Program-made: the position numbers and the translations under genes
NCBI GenBank assembly: GCA_036388415.1
Contig: DASVRW010000002.1
Span: forward strand, 541,396-605,395
Length of the DNA: 64,000 nucleotides
From: Candidatus Saccharimonadales bacterium
GTDB taxonomy: Bacteria; Patescibacteriota; Saccharimonadia; Saccharimonadales; UBA4665
Reading direction: 5' to 3'
The notes under the pieces: model-generated
Told to the model about the DNA's origin: nothing
What the model saw: the letters and a program-made list of their open reading frames with translations, nothing else
Databases searched by the model: none
Shown here: positions 16,304 through 24,362 of the stretch, piece by piece
Position numbering within the stretch: the first letter of the stretch is position 1
How the letters are laid out: each line of letters starts with the position of its first letter

Positions 16304-17041
16304 TTAGAAGGTAGGCACAACATTGATAATCAACCTGCCGCCGTACGCGCCTGCTTCAGTTGTCGTGCCGATATTGGCTATCATTGACATCGTGTAATCA
16401 GTTTGACCGCTGCTCTTGTTTGACGCGGCGATAAGGTCTCCTGGCACGTATTTGAAATTATTAACTGCTGAGTACCCGGCGGATGGAGCACCGAAACTAA
16501 ACGTACCACTCGGAATCTGGGCCACGTCGGCACCAACAGCCGGCGACGTATTGAGCCGTAGATTAATGCCGAATTGCTCTATACCAACCTGCGAAGCAGC
16601 CGCAGTACTCATTGGCGTCAGTGCATGACCGCCGACACTGCGCGGCGTTGTACCGTCGATATATACGTTGTAGCCGGAAGCGAGGTACGACTTAACGGCA
16701 AACGTCGTACTTCCCTTACCGGTTGTCTCGGGCGTCAGATCCCCAAGGTTAACGACCGCACCGGATACGCTAACCTCCAGGAAAGGTTCACGCTGCGTAT
16801 TAAACCCGCCCTGGGCTTGATAGTTCGTACTGCTGGTATTCCCGACTGTCAATTCGCCGGCAGATTGCTTGGCACAGTAACTGGTGGAGCAGGCCCGTAG
16901 GACGCCACCGCTGCCGAATTGTACCTCGCTGACGCCATAATTCGAGGATTTAGCCTGTGACGCCATGACTGTCGGGGTATACGACAGAGCAGTCAGCGTA
17001 CTGAGCAGGAATGCAGCTAGTATTTGTTTTGGCTTTATCAT
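16304..17041 (-). CDS. Secreted beta protein ending in Phe (paralogue E)
   Basis: A 245-residue exported protein with a signal peptide ending near TVMASQA. A short N-terminal segment, SNYGVSEVQFGSGG, resembles the SYGVGSGG and SYGFGSGG motifs of 1038-2111 and 34256-35314. The remaining domain has FLEVSVSGAVVNLGDL, SGYNVYIDGTTP, EQFGINLRLNTSP and ends AGAYGGRLIINVVPTF. It lacks the larger Cys-pair N-terminal domain of its neighbours, so it is a C-terminal-domain-only member. It is divergent from the fibre gene at 17158. A TATGTATAGT cluster lies directly before its ATG. Confidence 0.8.
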   Translation of the reverse strand: MIKPKQILAAFLLSTLTALSYTPTVMASQAKSSNYGVSEVQFGSGGVLRACSTSYCAKQSAGELTVGNTSSTNYQAQGGFNTQREPFLEVSVSGAVVNLGDLTPETTGKGSTTFAVKSYLASGYNVYIDGTTPRSVGGHALTPMSTAAASQVGIEQFGINLRLNTSPAVGADVAQIPSGTFSFGAPSAGYSAVNNFKYVPGDLIAASNKSSGQTDYTMSMIANIGTTTEAGAYGGRLIINVVPTF

Positions 17042-17157
17042 AAGTACTATACATAGTGTGCAGCATTACGGCCGTTTTGACAATTCCGTTTACGTTTAAA
17101 TACTTATTTAGTATAGTTATAGCATAGGGGCGCTGCCCAGAAACAACTGTATCGACT

Positions 17158-18141
17158 ATGGCTACCGACGAAAAAGACACAAACACACAGCAAGACGCAC
17201 CTGCGGTTATCGAAACCGATTCGCTTGAGACGCCGTCCGAAGGTGGTGTTCAGCCGGCTCCTGGACAGCAACAAGCCCCTGTCATTCCGAAACAACCAAA
17301 TGGTCTGAAGAAGTTCGGGCACAAGTTTAATATATATTTATTATTGTTCGTGCTGGTCATTATCATCAGCGGTGCAATCGTCATTATTACAGCTACCTCA
17401 CAAAAGACAGACGATGACACCGCCAAAATATCCAGCCAGGCCATACCTAGTGACGTGCTTAAGCAGCTCGCCAAATCTGATGCTACTGTCGGTGATCCAA
17501 AACAAGTATTGAACGTCCAATCAAACGCTGTCTTTACCGGCAAGGTCCTGATCCGAGACAGCTTGGATGTCGCCGGTGCGCTTCGGGTCAATGGTGGCTT
17601 GTCTATACCGGATATAGCCGTTAGCGGCCAGGGATCATTTGACCAACTTCAGATCAATAAAACACTTAATGTTGGCGGGGACACCTCGGTGCTAGGACAA
17701 CTCAATGTCAAAAAGGGTATGTCTGTTACTGGCGGTGGCACCTTTGGCGGACCGGTAACAGCGCCGCAAATTGCGACGAATCAATTGCAGCTCATTGGTG
17801 ACCTGACGATCAGTAACCACTTTATTGCTGGCGGTCCAACACCGGGACGCAGTAACGGTGGCGCTCTCGGTGGTGGTGGCACGACATCCGTCAGTGGGAC
17901 TGACACCGCTGGCAGCATCAATATCAACACTGGCGGTGGCCCGGCCGGCGGTTGCTTCCTAACCGTAAACTTCAGTAATCGCTATAATTCCACACCGCAT
18001 GTTGTAATCACGCCGACAAGTCCAGCCGGAGCAGCACTCGACTACTACGTAACTCGAACGACCTCTGGATTTAGCGTTTGCGCCGCTTCTACACCTCCGG
18101 CCAACAGTAGTTTCGGATATGACTATATCGTCGTCGGATAA
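17158..18141 (+). CDS. Tethered fibre-like surface protein
   Basis: A 327-residue protein with an N-terminal cytoplasmic Pro/Gln-rich tail, one transmembrane helix at about residues 58-80 (IYLLLFVLVIIISGAIVII), a beta-helix-like region of short hydrophobic repeats (110-225, VLIRDSLDVAGALRVNGG), a Gly-rich linker, and a C-terminal domain LTVNFSNRYNSTPHVVITP with two Cys. A domain of the same shape ends the 1384-residue protein at 38789 (VDIVFDKPYERPPVVAVTL), and it resembles phage tail-fibre tips. It is transcribed away from the surface locus, toward atpC, whose stop is two bases off. I infer a cell-surface filament or adhesin; no ligand can be named. Confidence 0.7.
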   Translation: MATDEKDTNTQQDAPAVIETDSLETPSEGGVQPAPGQQQAPVIPKQPNGLKKFGHKFNIYLLLFVLVIIISGAIVIITATSQKTDDDTAKISSQAIPSDVLKQLAKSDATVGDPKQVLNVQSNAVFTGKVLIRDSLDVAGALRVNGGLSIPDIAVSGQGSFDQLQINKTLNVGGDTSVLGQLNVKKGMSVTGGGTFGGPVTAPQIATNQLQLIGDLTISNHFIAGGPTPGRSNGGALGGGGTTSVSGTDTAGSININTGGGPAGGCFLTVNFSNRYNSTPHVVITPTSPAGAALDYYVTRTTSGFSVCAASTPPANSSFGYDYIVVG

Positions 18142-18143
18142 TA

Positions 18144-18473
18144 CTACACGTTTAGAAAAATAATAACCTGATCAGCTTTGACGTGCATGATACCGCCCGA
18201 AATACGCACTCGGACGTCTTCCCCGGAGAGCGTCTTTATAACAAGCTCTGCTTCACTCAGCAGCGAAATGAAGTTATGGTGGTGCGGTAATATATCAAAT
18301 GGTCCGCTGGCATTAACGCCAGACAGGCTGGCTGCATCATCATCAAAGAACGTTTTGAACGGCGACGACACGCGCACATGCATAATTGGCACTTCATGCT
18401 GTTCTTTCTTTTCCGTTTTTACGCTGTCTGCGCCTGCCGCGGCGGTTGCAGGAGTTTTGGTATCATCTGCCAT
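18144..18473 (-). CDS. atpC: F-type ATP synthase epsilon subunit, beta domain only
   Basis: A 109-residue protein. After a low-complexity Ala/Lys N-terminus of about 28 residues comes an 80-residue beta-sandwich with MHVRVSSPFKTFFDDD, NASGPFDILPHHHNFISLL and GGIMHVKADQVIIF, the conserved epsilon pattern. It stops there, so the usual C-terminal helical hairpin that can inhibit rotation is missing. It follows atpD by 14 bases and ends the operon. The fit to the family is by motif and position. Confidence 0.85.
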   Translation of the reverse strand: MADDTKTPATAAAGADSVKTEKKEQHEVPIMHVRVSSPFKTFFDDDAASLSGVNASGPFDILPHHHNFISLLSEAELVIKTLSGEDVRVRISGGIMHVKADQVIIFLNV

Positions 18474-18487
18474 ACGATCTAACCCGC

Positions 18488-19804
18488 TTAAATAATTATC
18501 TCTTCAATTTTTGTCAGCATTTCTTCGCGGGTGACAAATTCTCCCGGAATACCATTAAGTTTTTCCATAACGAACATTTTCTGTCCGAAATAATCAACTA
18601 GCTTACGGGCTTTGGCAAAATCTTTGCGGTCTTCGGGGCTCAGTTCGTTTTCACCGATGATGGCGATAATACCCTTCAATGATTCGTATTTTTGCAACAG
18701 TGCCTGAACCTGCACGCTGAGGACATAGTGTCGTTCACCGACGATATCCGGCGACAGTAAGCTTGAGGTTGTCTTCAGCAAGTCGACAGATGGCCGAATG
18801 CCCTGTTCGGCGACTTTACGACTGAGTACCAGCGTTCCGTCGAGCTCATGCTGAATCATCTGCACCGCCGGATCGGACAGGTCGTCGGCCGGCACGTAGA
18901 TAGTCTGGACGGCAGTAATTGAGCCATGCTGATTGGAACTCAGCCGGTCCTGCAACAGCTTGACGTCAGAGAACAGTGTCGGCTCGTAGCCGCCTTCTGC
19001 CGGAATCTGATCCAAAATCGTGGATAGCTCGTTGCGGGCCTGGATATAACGGTACATGTTGTCAGCGAAGAACAAAATGTCTTTCTTGTGTTCATCGCGG
19101 AAGTATTCTGCCAGCGTTACGGCTGACAGTGCGATCAGGGCGCGCTGCACCGGGTTCTGGTCCATCTGTCCGAAGAACATACAGGTGTTCTTAAGCAGGT
19201 CATTTTCGCCCAGCGTCTGGAACAGTTCATGGCCTTCACGAATACGCTCACCGATACCAGCAAAGAACGCCATACCAGCGCCGGAGCGCGACACATTGTT
19301 GATCAGCTCCATGGTAAGCACTGTCTTACCGACACCGGCACCACCGATAATGCCGATCTTGCGGCCTTTGACGAACGGCGTAAAGAAGTCGATGACCTTG
19401 ATGCCTGTTTCCAGTATCTCCGGCTTGGTGACAGCAAACGAGGTGCTGCGCTCCGGAATCGTAAATATACTGCGGTATTCCAGTATCTTGCCTTTGGCAG
19501 CGACGATTGGTGGCCGGCCGTCAACCGGTCGGCCATTGGCATCGACCACCCGGCCGATCAGCTCGGTACCCACAGGAATCTGGATACTTTTGCCGGTACG
19601 GACGGCTGCCATGCCTTTTTGCAAAGTCGTCGCGCCACGAACGTTTAGGCAGATAACCTTGCCTCTCTCCGTGACATGATCGACCATGAGCGGTGAGTCA
19701 TCGCCGTCAGCGGCTAGCAATACTTCAGCTATATCCGGGTAATCATCATCGAATTCAACGCTAACAACCAGGCCTTTGATTGATCTAATAACTCCCTTGT
19801 TCAT
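18488..19804 (-). CDS. atpD: F-type ATP synthase beta subunit
   Basis: A 438-residue catalytic subunit of F1. The P-loop is GGAGVGKT near residue 158. The catalytic GER segment is present but reads GERIREGHEL where most homologues have GERTREGNDL. The loop that contacts gamma reads GENELSPED in place of the canonical DELSEED. The protein is some 25-30 residues shorter than typical beta subunits. Its ATG overlaps the atpG stop by four bases (ATGA), so the two are translationally coupled. Confidence 0.95.
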   Translation of the reverse strand: MNKGVIRSIKGLVVSVEFDDDYPDIAEVLLAADGDDSPLMVDHVTERGKVICLNVRGATTLQKGMAAVRTGKSIQIPVGTELIGRVVDANGRPVDGRPPIVAAKGKILEYRSIFTIPERSTSFAVTKPEILETGIKVIDFFTPFVKGRKIGIIGGAGVGKTVLTMELINNVSRSGAGMAFFAGIGERIREGHELFQTLGENDLLKNTCMFFGQMDQNPVQRALIALSAVTLAEYFRDEHKKDILFFADNMYRYIQARNELSTILDQIPAEGGYEPTLFSDVKLLQDRLSSNQHGSITAVQTIYVPADDLSDPAVQMIQHELDGTLVLSRKVAEQGIRPSVDLLKTTSSLLSPDIVGERHYVLSVQVQALLQKYESLKGIIAIIGENELSPEDRKDFAKARKLVDYFGQKMFVMEKLNGIPGEFVTREEMLTKIEEIII

Positions 19805-20649
19805 GCTTCTACCCTTTTGCGTCCGTTAAGAATTTCCTTGAGACGTTCGTCAGCTATGTTGCGCTTAGTGCGATTGTACAGCGTGTGCAGATCGGCCAGT
19901 GTCTCGCCGGCCCGGTCATGGGCGACGGTCATAGCCCGAAATCGGCTGGCATACTGCGCGAGCTTCGAATCCAAAATGACCTGACTCAGCGTAATCTCGA
20001 GCATCGACCGCTCCAAGTGTGCCACAACTTCGAAGGGGCTTGGCTCGAATATGTAGGTCCGTTCGCTGATCTCTTCCTCGGGCTTGCCAGCCATGTTTCC
20101 CGCCAGCTGTACGGCGCTGTTAAGCTCGATACGCTTGACATCCTGCGTGGTCAGAGACACATATGTCTGATAGTAAACTCTAGTCGACTGGTATTTTTTG
20201 ACTTGCTGAATCAGCGGTTGGACATTGATATGGTCGTCTTTTTCGGGTAATTTATAAAATTTCATATACTCAACCTTGGCCTGTGCCAGCTGCGTCGCAC
20301 CGTGGTGGCCGATAATTATCAGGTCATGTTTGGTCGGATCGTAATCTTTGAGAAGCGTGGAAATCAGCTTTTGGTCGATATCGCCGCTGAAGCCACCTTC
20401 TGCCGTCACGGCTATAAACAAGCTTTTGTCACCGATCTTGTCGTCTTCAGACCGGCCAAACCGAAACAAGCTGTCGACGCGCAGCTGCGAGTAGATATGC
20501 CACAGCTCGTTGAAAAAGCCTTGCGACTGCAATACCTGGGTTTTAGTCTGCGAAATGCGCATACTGGCCAGGCTCTCGAAAGCACTGGTCAGACCGACGA
20601 TGGTTGTCATGTCAGCTTCCTCAAGGGCGATATCCTGCGGCCGCCTCAT
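19801..20649 (-). CDS. atpG: F-type ATP synthase gamma subunit
   Basis: A 282-residue central shaft subunit. The N-terminal helix has RISQTKTQVLQSQGFF in the place of the usual KITKAM helix, and the C-terminal helix has YASRFRAMTVAHDRAGE, matching the conserved MKAATDNA region. The middle holds the expected Rossmann-like domain (LFIAVTAEGGFSGDID). It overlaps atpA and atpD by four bases on each side. It is quite divergent, so the call depends on the operon as well. Confidence 0.9.
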   Translation of the reverse strand: MRRPQDIALEEADMTTIVGLTSAFESLASMRISQTKTQVLQSQGFFNELWHIYSQLRVDSLFRFGRSEDDKIGDKSLFIAVTAEGGFSGDIDQKLISTLLKDYDPTKHDLIIIGHHGATQLAQAKVEYMKFYKLPEKDDHINVQPLIQQVKKYQSTRVYYQTYVSLTTQDVKRIELNSAVQLAGNMAGKPEEEISERTYIFEPSPFEVVAHLERSMLEITLSQVILDSKLAQYASRFRAMTVAHDRAGETLADLHTLYNRTKRNIADERLKEILNGRKRVEA

Positions 20650-22073
20650 TTCTTGAGCTCCACCAACGATTTCTTGAGTAGTTCGGCACAGACTTTATCA
20701 AAATCCTTGTCAGATTTGACCTTGGCGGCATATTCGCGGACATGGAGCTTCATTTGTTTGACATCAATTACCTGGTCATCTTTGAAGTTCATCACAATGT
20801 CGAGCATCAGCGTTTGCGCCACAATGCTGTAAGTATCTTCAGGAGTTTGATTGAGCAGCTCATAGATGTGCTTGCCGCGCTCCAAATCCTTTTGAGCCGT
20901 CAGGGCCAGCTCGGAGCCGAAGTGGGCGTATTGTTCAGCCTGTTTGTAAGCATTCAGCGCTTTGACCGTTTGGGCCAGCAGATCATGCTGCCGCTTGCTT
21001 TGGCCGACACCACCGACACGGGTGACTGACAGACCAGTGTTGACTGCCGGGCGCATGGTATCACGGAAAATATTCATATCGAGGATCCACTGTCCGTCAG
21101 TGATAGACATGATGTTGGTCGGCATGTAGGCGGTAATGTCACCGCCGTTAGCCAAGACAATCGGGATCGACGTCAGTGACTTATGATTCCGGTTCAGCTT
21201 GCCGGCGCGCTCCAGCAGACTTGAGTGAGCATAGAACATATCACCCGGGTATGATTCGCGGCCTGGGCTGGTCTGAGCCAGCAATGAAATTTCGCGGTAG
21301 ATTTGAGCGTGGCTGGTTAGGTCGTCATAGATAATGACGGTATCCTGGTCTAGTTTTTGCCACAAATACTCCGCCATCGCGCAGGCCATGTACGGTGCGA
21401 GGTAGCTCGAAACCAGCGATTCAAACATTGTCGAGACGACGACAATAGCCGTGCTCATCGCATTAGTGTTTTCCAGCCGGGTGAGCAGCATGTCGACATC
21501 ACTACGGCGCTTGGCGATACAGACATAGATAACAACGACATCGGTATCACGCTGGCTGATAGCGACTTGGGTTGCCAGTGCACTCTTGCCGGACTTGCTG
21601 TCGCCGATCAACGCCATACGCTGCCCCCGAACAATCGGGAACATTTCATCGATGACGGTCACACCTGTCTCTAGCTGCTTGTCGAGCAGTTCACGCTCGT
21701 AGAGCATCGGTGCCGCATTAAATATCGGCCAGACACTCTCGGCTGATATCGGGCCTTTGCCGTCAAGCGGATCGCCGTTGACTGATATCACCCGGCCGAT
21801 GAAGCCTTTGCCAACTTTCGATACCAGTTCATTGTGCTGTACCACAGCCATAACGCCGACAGTCACGGTAATGGTACCAAGGTGCAAAATGATCACATGG
21901 TCGTCAAGAATCTGGTAAACAAATCCCTTACTACCATCTTCGAACATAATGAGCGCATGGATGTTGACTGGCTGCAAGCCTTTGACGCGGACCAGGAAGC
22001 GGTCCACGCCGATGACTTCGCCAACGGGATTGCCTTTGCTGACGAGGGCATCAAAATGTTTATTATCGCTCAT
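20646..22073 (-). CDS. atpA: F-type ATP synthase alpha subunit
   Basis: A 475-residue non-catalytic F1 subunit. The P-loop is GDSKSGKS near residue 160 instead of the usual GDRQTGKT. The SITDGQ segment and the arginine-finger region SVTRVGGVGQ are present. The C-terminal helical domain is a little short. It overlaps atpH and atpG by four bases, typical of a tightly coupled operon. Confidence 0.95.
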   Translation of the reverse strand: MSDNKHFDALVSKGNPVGEVIGVDRFLVRVKGLQPVNIHALIMFEDGSKGFVYQILDDHVIILHLGTITVTVGVMAVVQHNELVSKVGKGFIGRVISVNGDPLDGKGPISAESVWPIFNAAPMLYERELLDKQLETGVTVIDEMFPIVRGQRMALIGDSKSGKSALATQVAISQRDTDVVVIYVCIAKRRSDVDMLLTRLENTNAMSTAIVVVSTMFESLVSSYLAPYMACAMAEYLWQKLDQDTVIIYDDLTSHAQIYREISLLAQTSPGRESYPGDMFYAHSSLLERAGKLNRNHKSLTSIPIVLANGGDITAYMPTNIMSITDGQWILDMNIFRDTMRPAVNTGLSVTRVGGVGQSKRQHDLLAQTVKALNAYKQAEQYAHFGSELALTAQKDLERGKHIYELLNQTPEDTYSIVAQTLMLDIVMNFKDDQVIDVKQMKLHVREYAAKVKSDKDFDKVCAELLKKSLVELKK

Positions 22074-22720
22074 GCCTGACTCTTTCCGGCGGTTTGCTTA
22101 GTTGGTGCCACGGGCTTAGCTGCGGGTGCCGACCGGACGGTACCATTTTCGTCGATCATGACTTCAGTCGACGTGGCGGCAGGCGCTACTGCCTGAGGGG
22201 CTGGCACTACTCCGGCTGGCTGCAACTGAGTGCTCGGCTGCGAATACTCGCGCAAACTACTGACGAGCAGCTCGCGTTGGCGCTCAAATGCCTGGGTCAG
22301 CGAAAAATCGAATTGCTTATTGGAAGTCCGCACGATACAGCCGGCTGCAATCGATGGTTGCAGGCCTAGATGCACCAGCACCTGCGGATGGATGTTGCTA
22401 CGCAGCCAGATGATCAGTTTATTCATAAATGAAGCCGACGGTTCGCTGGCAAAGCTAAAGTGCAATACCGGTGCGCTGGTAATCAGATCAGTCAAATATT
22501 TTAATAATTTTGCCCGGTCGGCGCTTTGCAACATATTGACATTCGTTTCACTGGCCAGCTCATCAATCAGCCGGCTGGTTTGCGGCATCTTGAGGGCTTT
22601 GCCGCCTTGGCGCAAGCTGGCCTGATGCATAAAATCATCCAGCGCTTCCAGCTCGCGGCGGGCTCGCTTGAGGTCGCTCGGCGAGACAATCATGGTTGTC
22701 AGCGGCAGTATTTTAGCCAT
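22070..22720 (-). CDS. atpH: F-type ATP synthase delta subunit, divergent
   Basis: A 216-residue stalk subunit. The conserved C-terminal strand pattern LGLQPSIAAGCIVRT followed by FDFSL is the family signature (GG-VIR-x-D-x-S). The N-terminal helical domain is poorly conserved but helical. After it comes a tail of about 55 residues rich in Pro, Ala and Gln that normal delta subunits do not have. It overlaps atpF by eight bases and atpA by four. Confidence 0.85.
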   Translation of the reverse strand: MAKILPLTTMIVSPSDLKRARRELEALDDFMHQASLRQGGKALKMPQTSRLIDELASETNVNMLQSADRAKLLKYLTDLITSAPVLHFSFASEPSASFMNKLIIWLRSNIHPQVLVHLGLQPSIAAGCIVRTSNKQFDFSLTQAFERQRELLVSSLREYSQPSTQLQPAGVVPAPQAVAPAATSTEVMIDENGTVRSAPAAKPVAPTKQTAGKSQA

Positions 22721-23342
22721 TCGCTATGTCTTTCATAATTTCTTTTTTGTTGGCTTCCAGCTCGCTCATGATGTAGCCCAGCTGATCGCTCATATCGATC
22801 TGGTTCCCGATAGCCGCCAGCACGTAATGATTGACGACCCGGGCCATATCTGACTCAAAGCGGCTCATGAGCTGCTCTTTCTCGGCGGCCACTTGCTGCT
22901 GTAGCTCTTTGCCAAGCGTCTGGCGCTGCTCCTCGATCACAGTATTGGTCTTCTCTATTGAATCGACGGCCAATTGTTTGGCGTCCATGATTGATTCTTC
23001 GTACTTTGTAAATTCTTCCTTGAGCTTGCGGGTGATTTCCGATTTCATATATTCATTCAGTTGGCTAGTCGTCAGACGCAAATCCTGTTGCAGGAACATC
23101 GCGTTCTCACCAATGATTTTCTCGAAATGCAGCCGGCCACGGTTACGAAGCTCTTCACGGAAATCGTCATTAAAGATTTGCTCGACATGCTTGTCTGCCG
23201 CTTCATCGATTGCCCGGATGCCGCCCGCCGCCTTTACCTTGGGCTTTTTGTGCACGATATTATTCTCGATTGTTACATAGATTAATACCGCGGCCAAACT
23301 ACCGAGTACTGCCAGTGCCGCTACAATCATCCAGGTTGTCAT
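22713..23342 (-). CDS. atpF: F-type ATP synthase b subunit
   Basis: A 209-residue protein: one N-terminal membrane helix (MIVAALAVLGSLAAVLIYV) followed by a long charged coiled coil (about 45-190) with KLKEEFTKYEESIMDAK. Longer than the usual 155-170 residues, with an extra segment between helix and coil. It is the first recognisable ATP synthase gene of the operon. The 120-base gap before it carries no obvious strong promoter, so transcription may come from 24300. Confidence 0.85.
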   Translation of the reverse strand: MTTWMIVAALAVLGSLAAVLIYVTIENNIVHKKPKVKAAGGIRAIDEAADKHVEQIFNDDFREELRNRGRLHFEKIIGENAMFLQQDLRLTTSQLNEYMKSEITRKLKEEFTKYEESIMDAKQLAVDSIEKTNTVIEEQRQTLGKELQQQVAAEKEQLMSRFESDMARVVNHYVLAAIGNQIDMSDQLGYIMSELEANKKEIMKDIANG

Positions 23343-23463
23343 GTATTTATTCCCACCATACTGTCTTACCGGTCTTTATGAGCCACACTGGCGGATACGG
23401 CAATCAATCGTCTGTTGCATATTTTTTGAACATCCAAACGATCGCCAGCTATATTCGTAAGTG

Positions 23464-24300
23464 CTAAAGCTTTAATATTAAATATACCCCAAGTAAGCCG
23501 ATTATGAAAATTATTATGCTCACTAGCACTACCTGGAATAAGCCTCGGAGAATAGATTTTTTGGCAAGCGGGTTTCGGCCGATTGATACCATGCTGCTGC
23601 GAACACCGCCGTATAAAATACTTCCAGCAATGGCGGTTACGGCAACTAATATCAGTAGACTCAGATAGAGGCGCGAAGGATCAACCGTTTTGTTGACCAG
23701 CGCCTTGGCCCCGGATTGCAAAAATGCCACTCCCGGTACGCGGCTTTCCTTTGGCTTCTCGAGAGGGTTATGGGAGATATTGATATCAACTGGAATAAGG
23801 CCAAAGGAGACCGATTTTGCTGCCCCAGCCGAATCCTTCAGTGACGTAGTGCCGCTAATACTCGATTTGCCGTCAAAGCCGACCAGTGCTTTGCCAGCGA
23901 CTATCGGCTGATTAGTATCAGCTTTCATGGCTACGCCCTTCAGGGATGATATCGTCAAATAATCCCCGGCCTTAATGACACCATTCTGATTACTGACGAG
24001 TAGATTATAGCGTCCGGTTGTTGCTACATAGACTTGCTGTAATGTCGCATCAGTGCTCGACAATGTCACCGGAGAGTCATTGGCGGCTACAATCACACCT
24101 TCCATCTTGGCAGCTTCAGTATCAGCCAGGGCTTCAACTTTATTTTTATCTTTGGAGGTTAATTTGACAATCATACCCCGTTGTAGCTGCGAATCTGTCA
24201 GGTAGGCCCGGGTGACGGCCTGGGCAGCAACCGTGCCAGGACTAAGCACAAGCAGGGCCAGCAAGCCCGCGGTAGCAGCAAAAGATGTAAAACGAAGCAT
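23464..24300 (-). CDS. Exported protein with C-terminal two-helix membrane hairpin, upstream of ATP synthase
   Basis: A 278-residue protein with a signal peptide (TAGLLALLVLSPGTVAAQA), an extracellular beta domain (30-200; GVIKAGDYLTISSLKGVAM) and a C-terminal pair of membrane helices (210-278) joined by a loop with SIGRNPLAKKS. The beta domain resembles a segment of the 1384-residue fibre protein (GPIKSGDSLAASSIPGVAM). The hairpin with its RNP loop looks superficially like ATP synthase subunit c, and the gene directly precedes atpF. The position of the essential carboxylate in helix two, however, is an Ile/Ser stretch. It cannot be a working proton carrier as read. A separate membrane role is more likely; the resemblance deserves a structural check. 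Confidence 0.6.
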   Translation of the reverse strand: MLRFTSFAATAGLLALLVLSPGTVAAQAVTRAYLTDSQLQRGMIVKLTSKDKNKVEALADTEAAKMEGVIVAANDSPVTLSSTDATLQQVYVATTGRYNLLVSNQNGVIKAGDYLTISSLKGVAMKADTNQPIVAGKALVGFDGKSSISGTTSLKDSAGAAKSVSFGLIPVDINISHNPLEKPKESRVPGVAFLQSGAKALVNKTVDPSRLYLSLLILVAVTAIAGSILYGGVRSSMVSIGRNPLAKKSILRGLFQVVLVSIIIFIIGLLGVYLILKL

Positions 24301-24310
24301 TGTAGGATTA

Positions 24311-24338
24311 AGTATAAACGTTTTGAGTTATGTCGCAA
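24311..24338 (-). promoter_or_regulatory. Promoter of 23464-24300, possibly of the ATP synthase run
   Basis: Minus-strand TTGCGA (24338-24333), 16 bp, TATACT (24316-24311). The ATG is ten bases after the -10, so the leader is three or four bases. Confidence 0.5.
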
Positions 24339-24362
24339 GAAGCATAACAACTATACACAAGA

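Noticed and set aside
23464-24300. Calling this gene ATP synthase subunit c (atpE)
   Set aside because: No Asp or Glu stands at the ion-binding position of the second helix and a large exported domain is attached.
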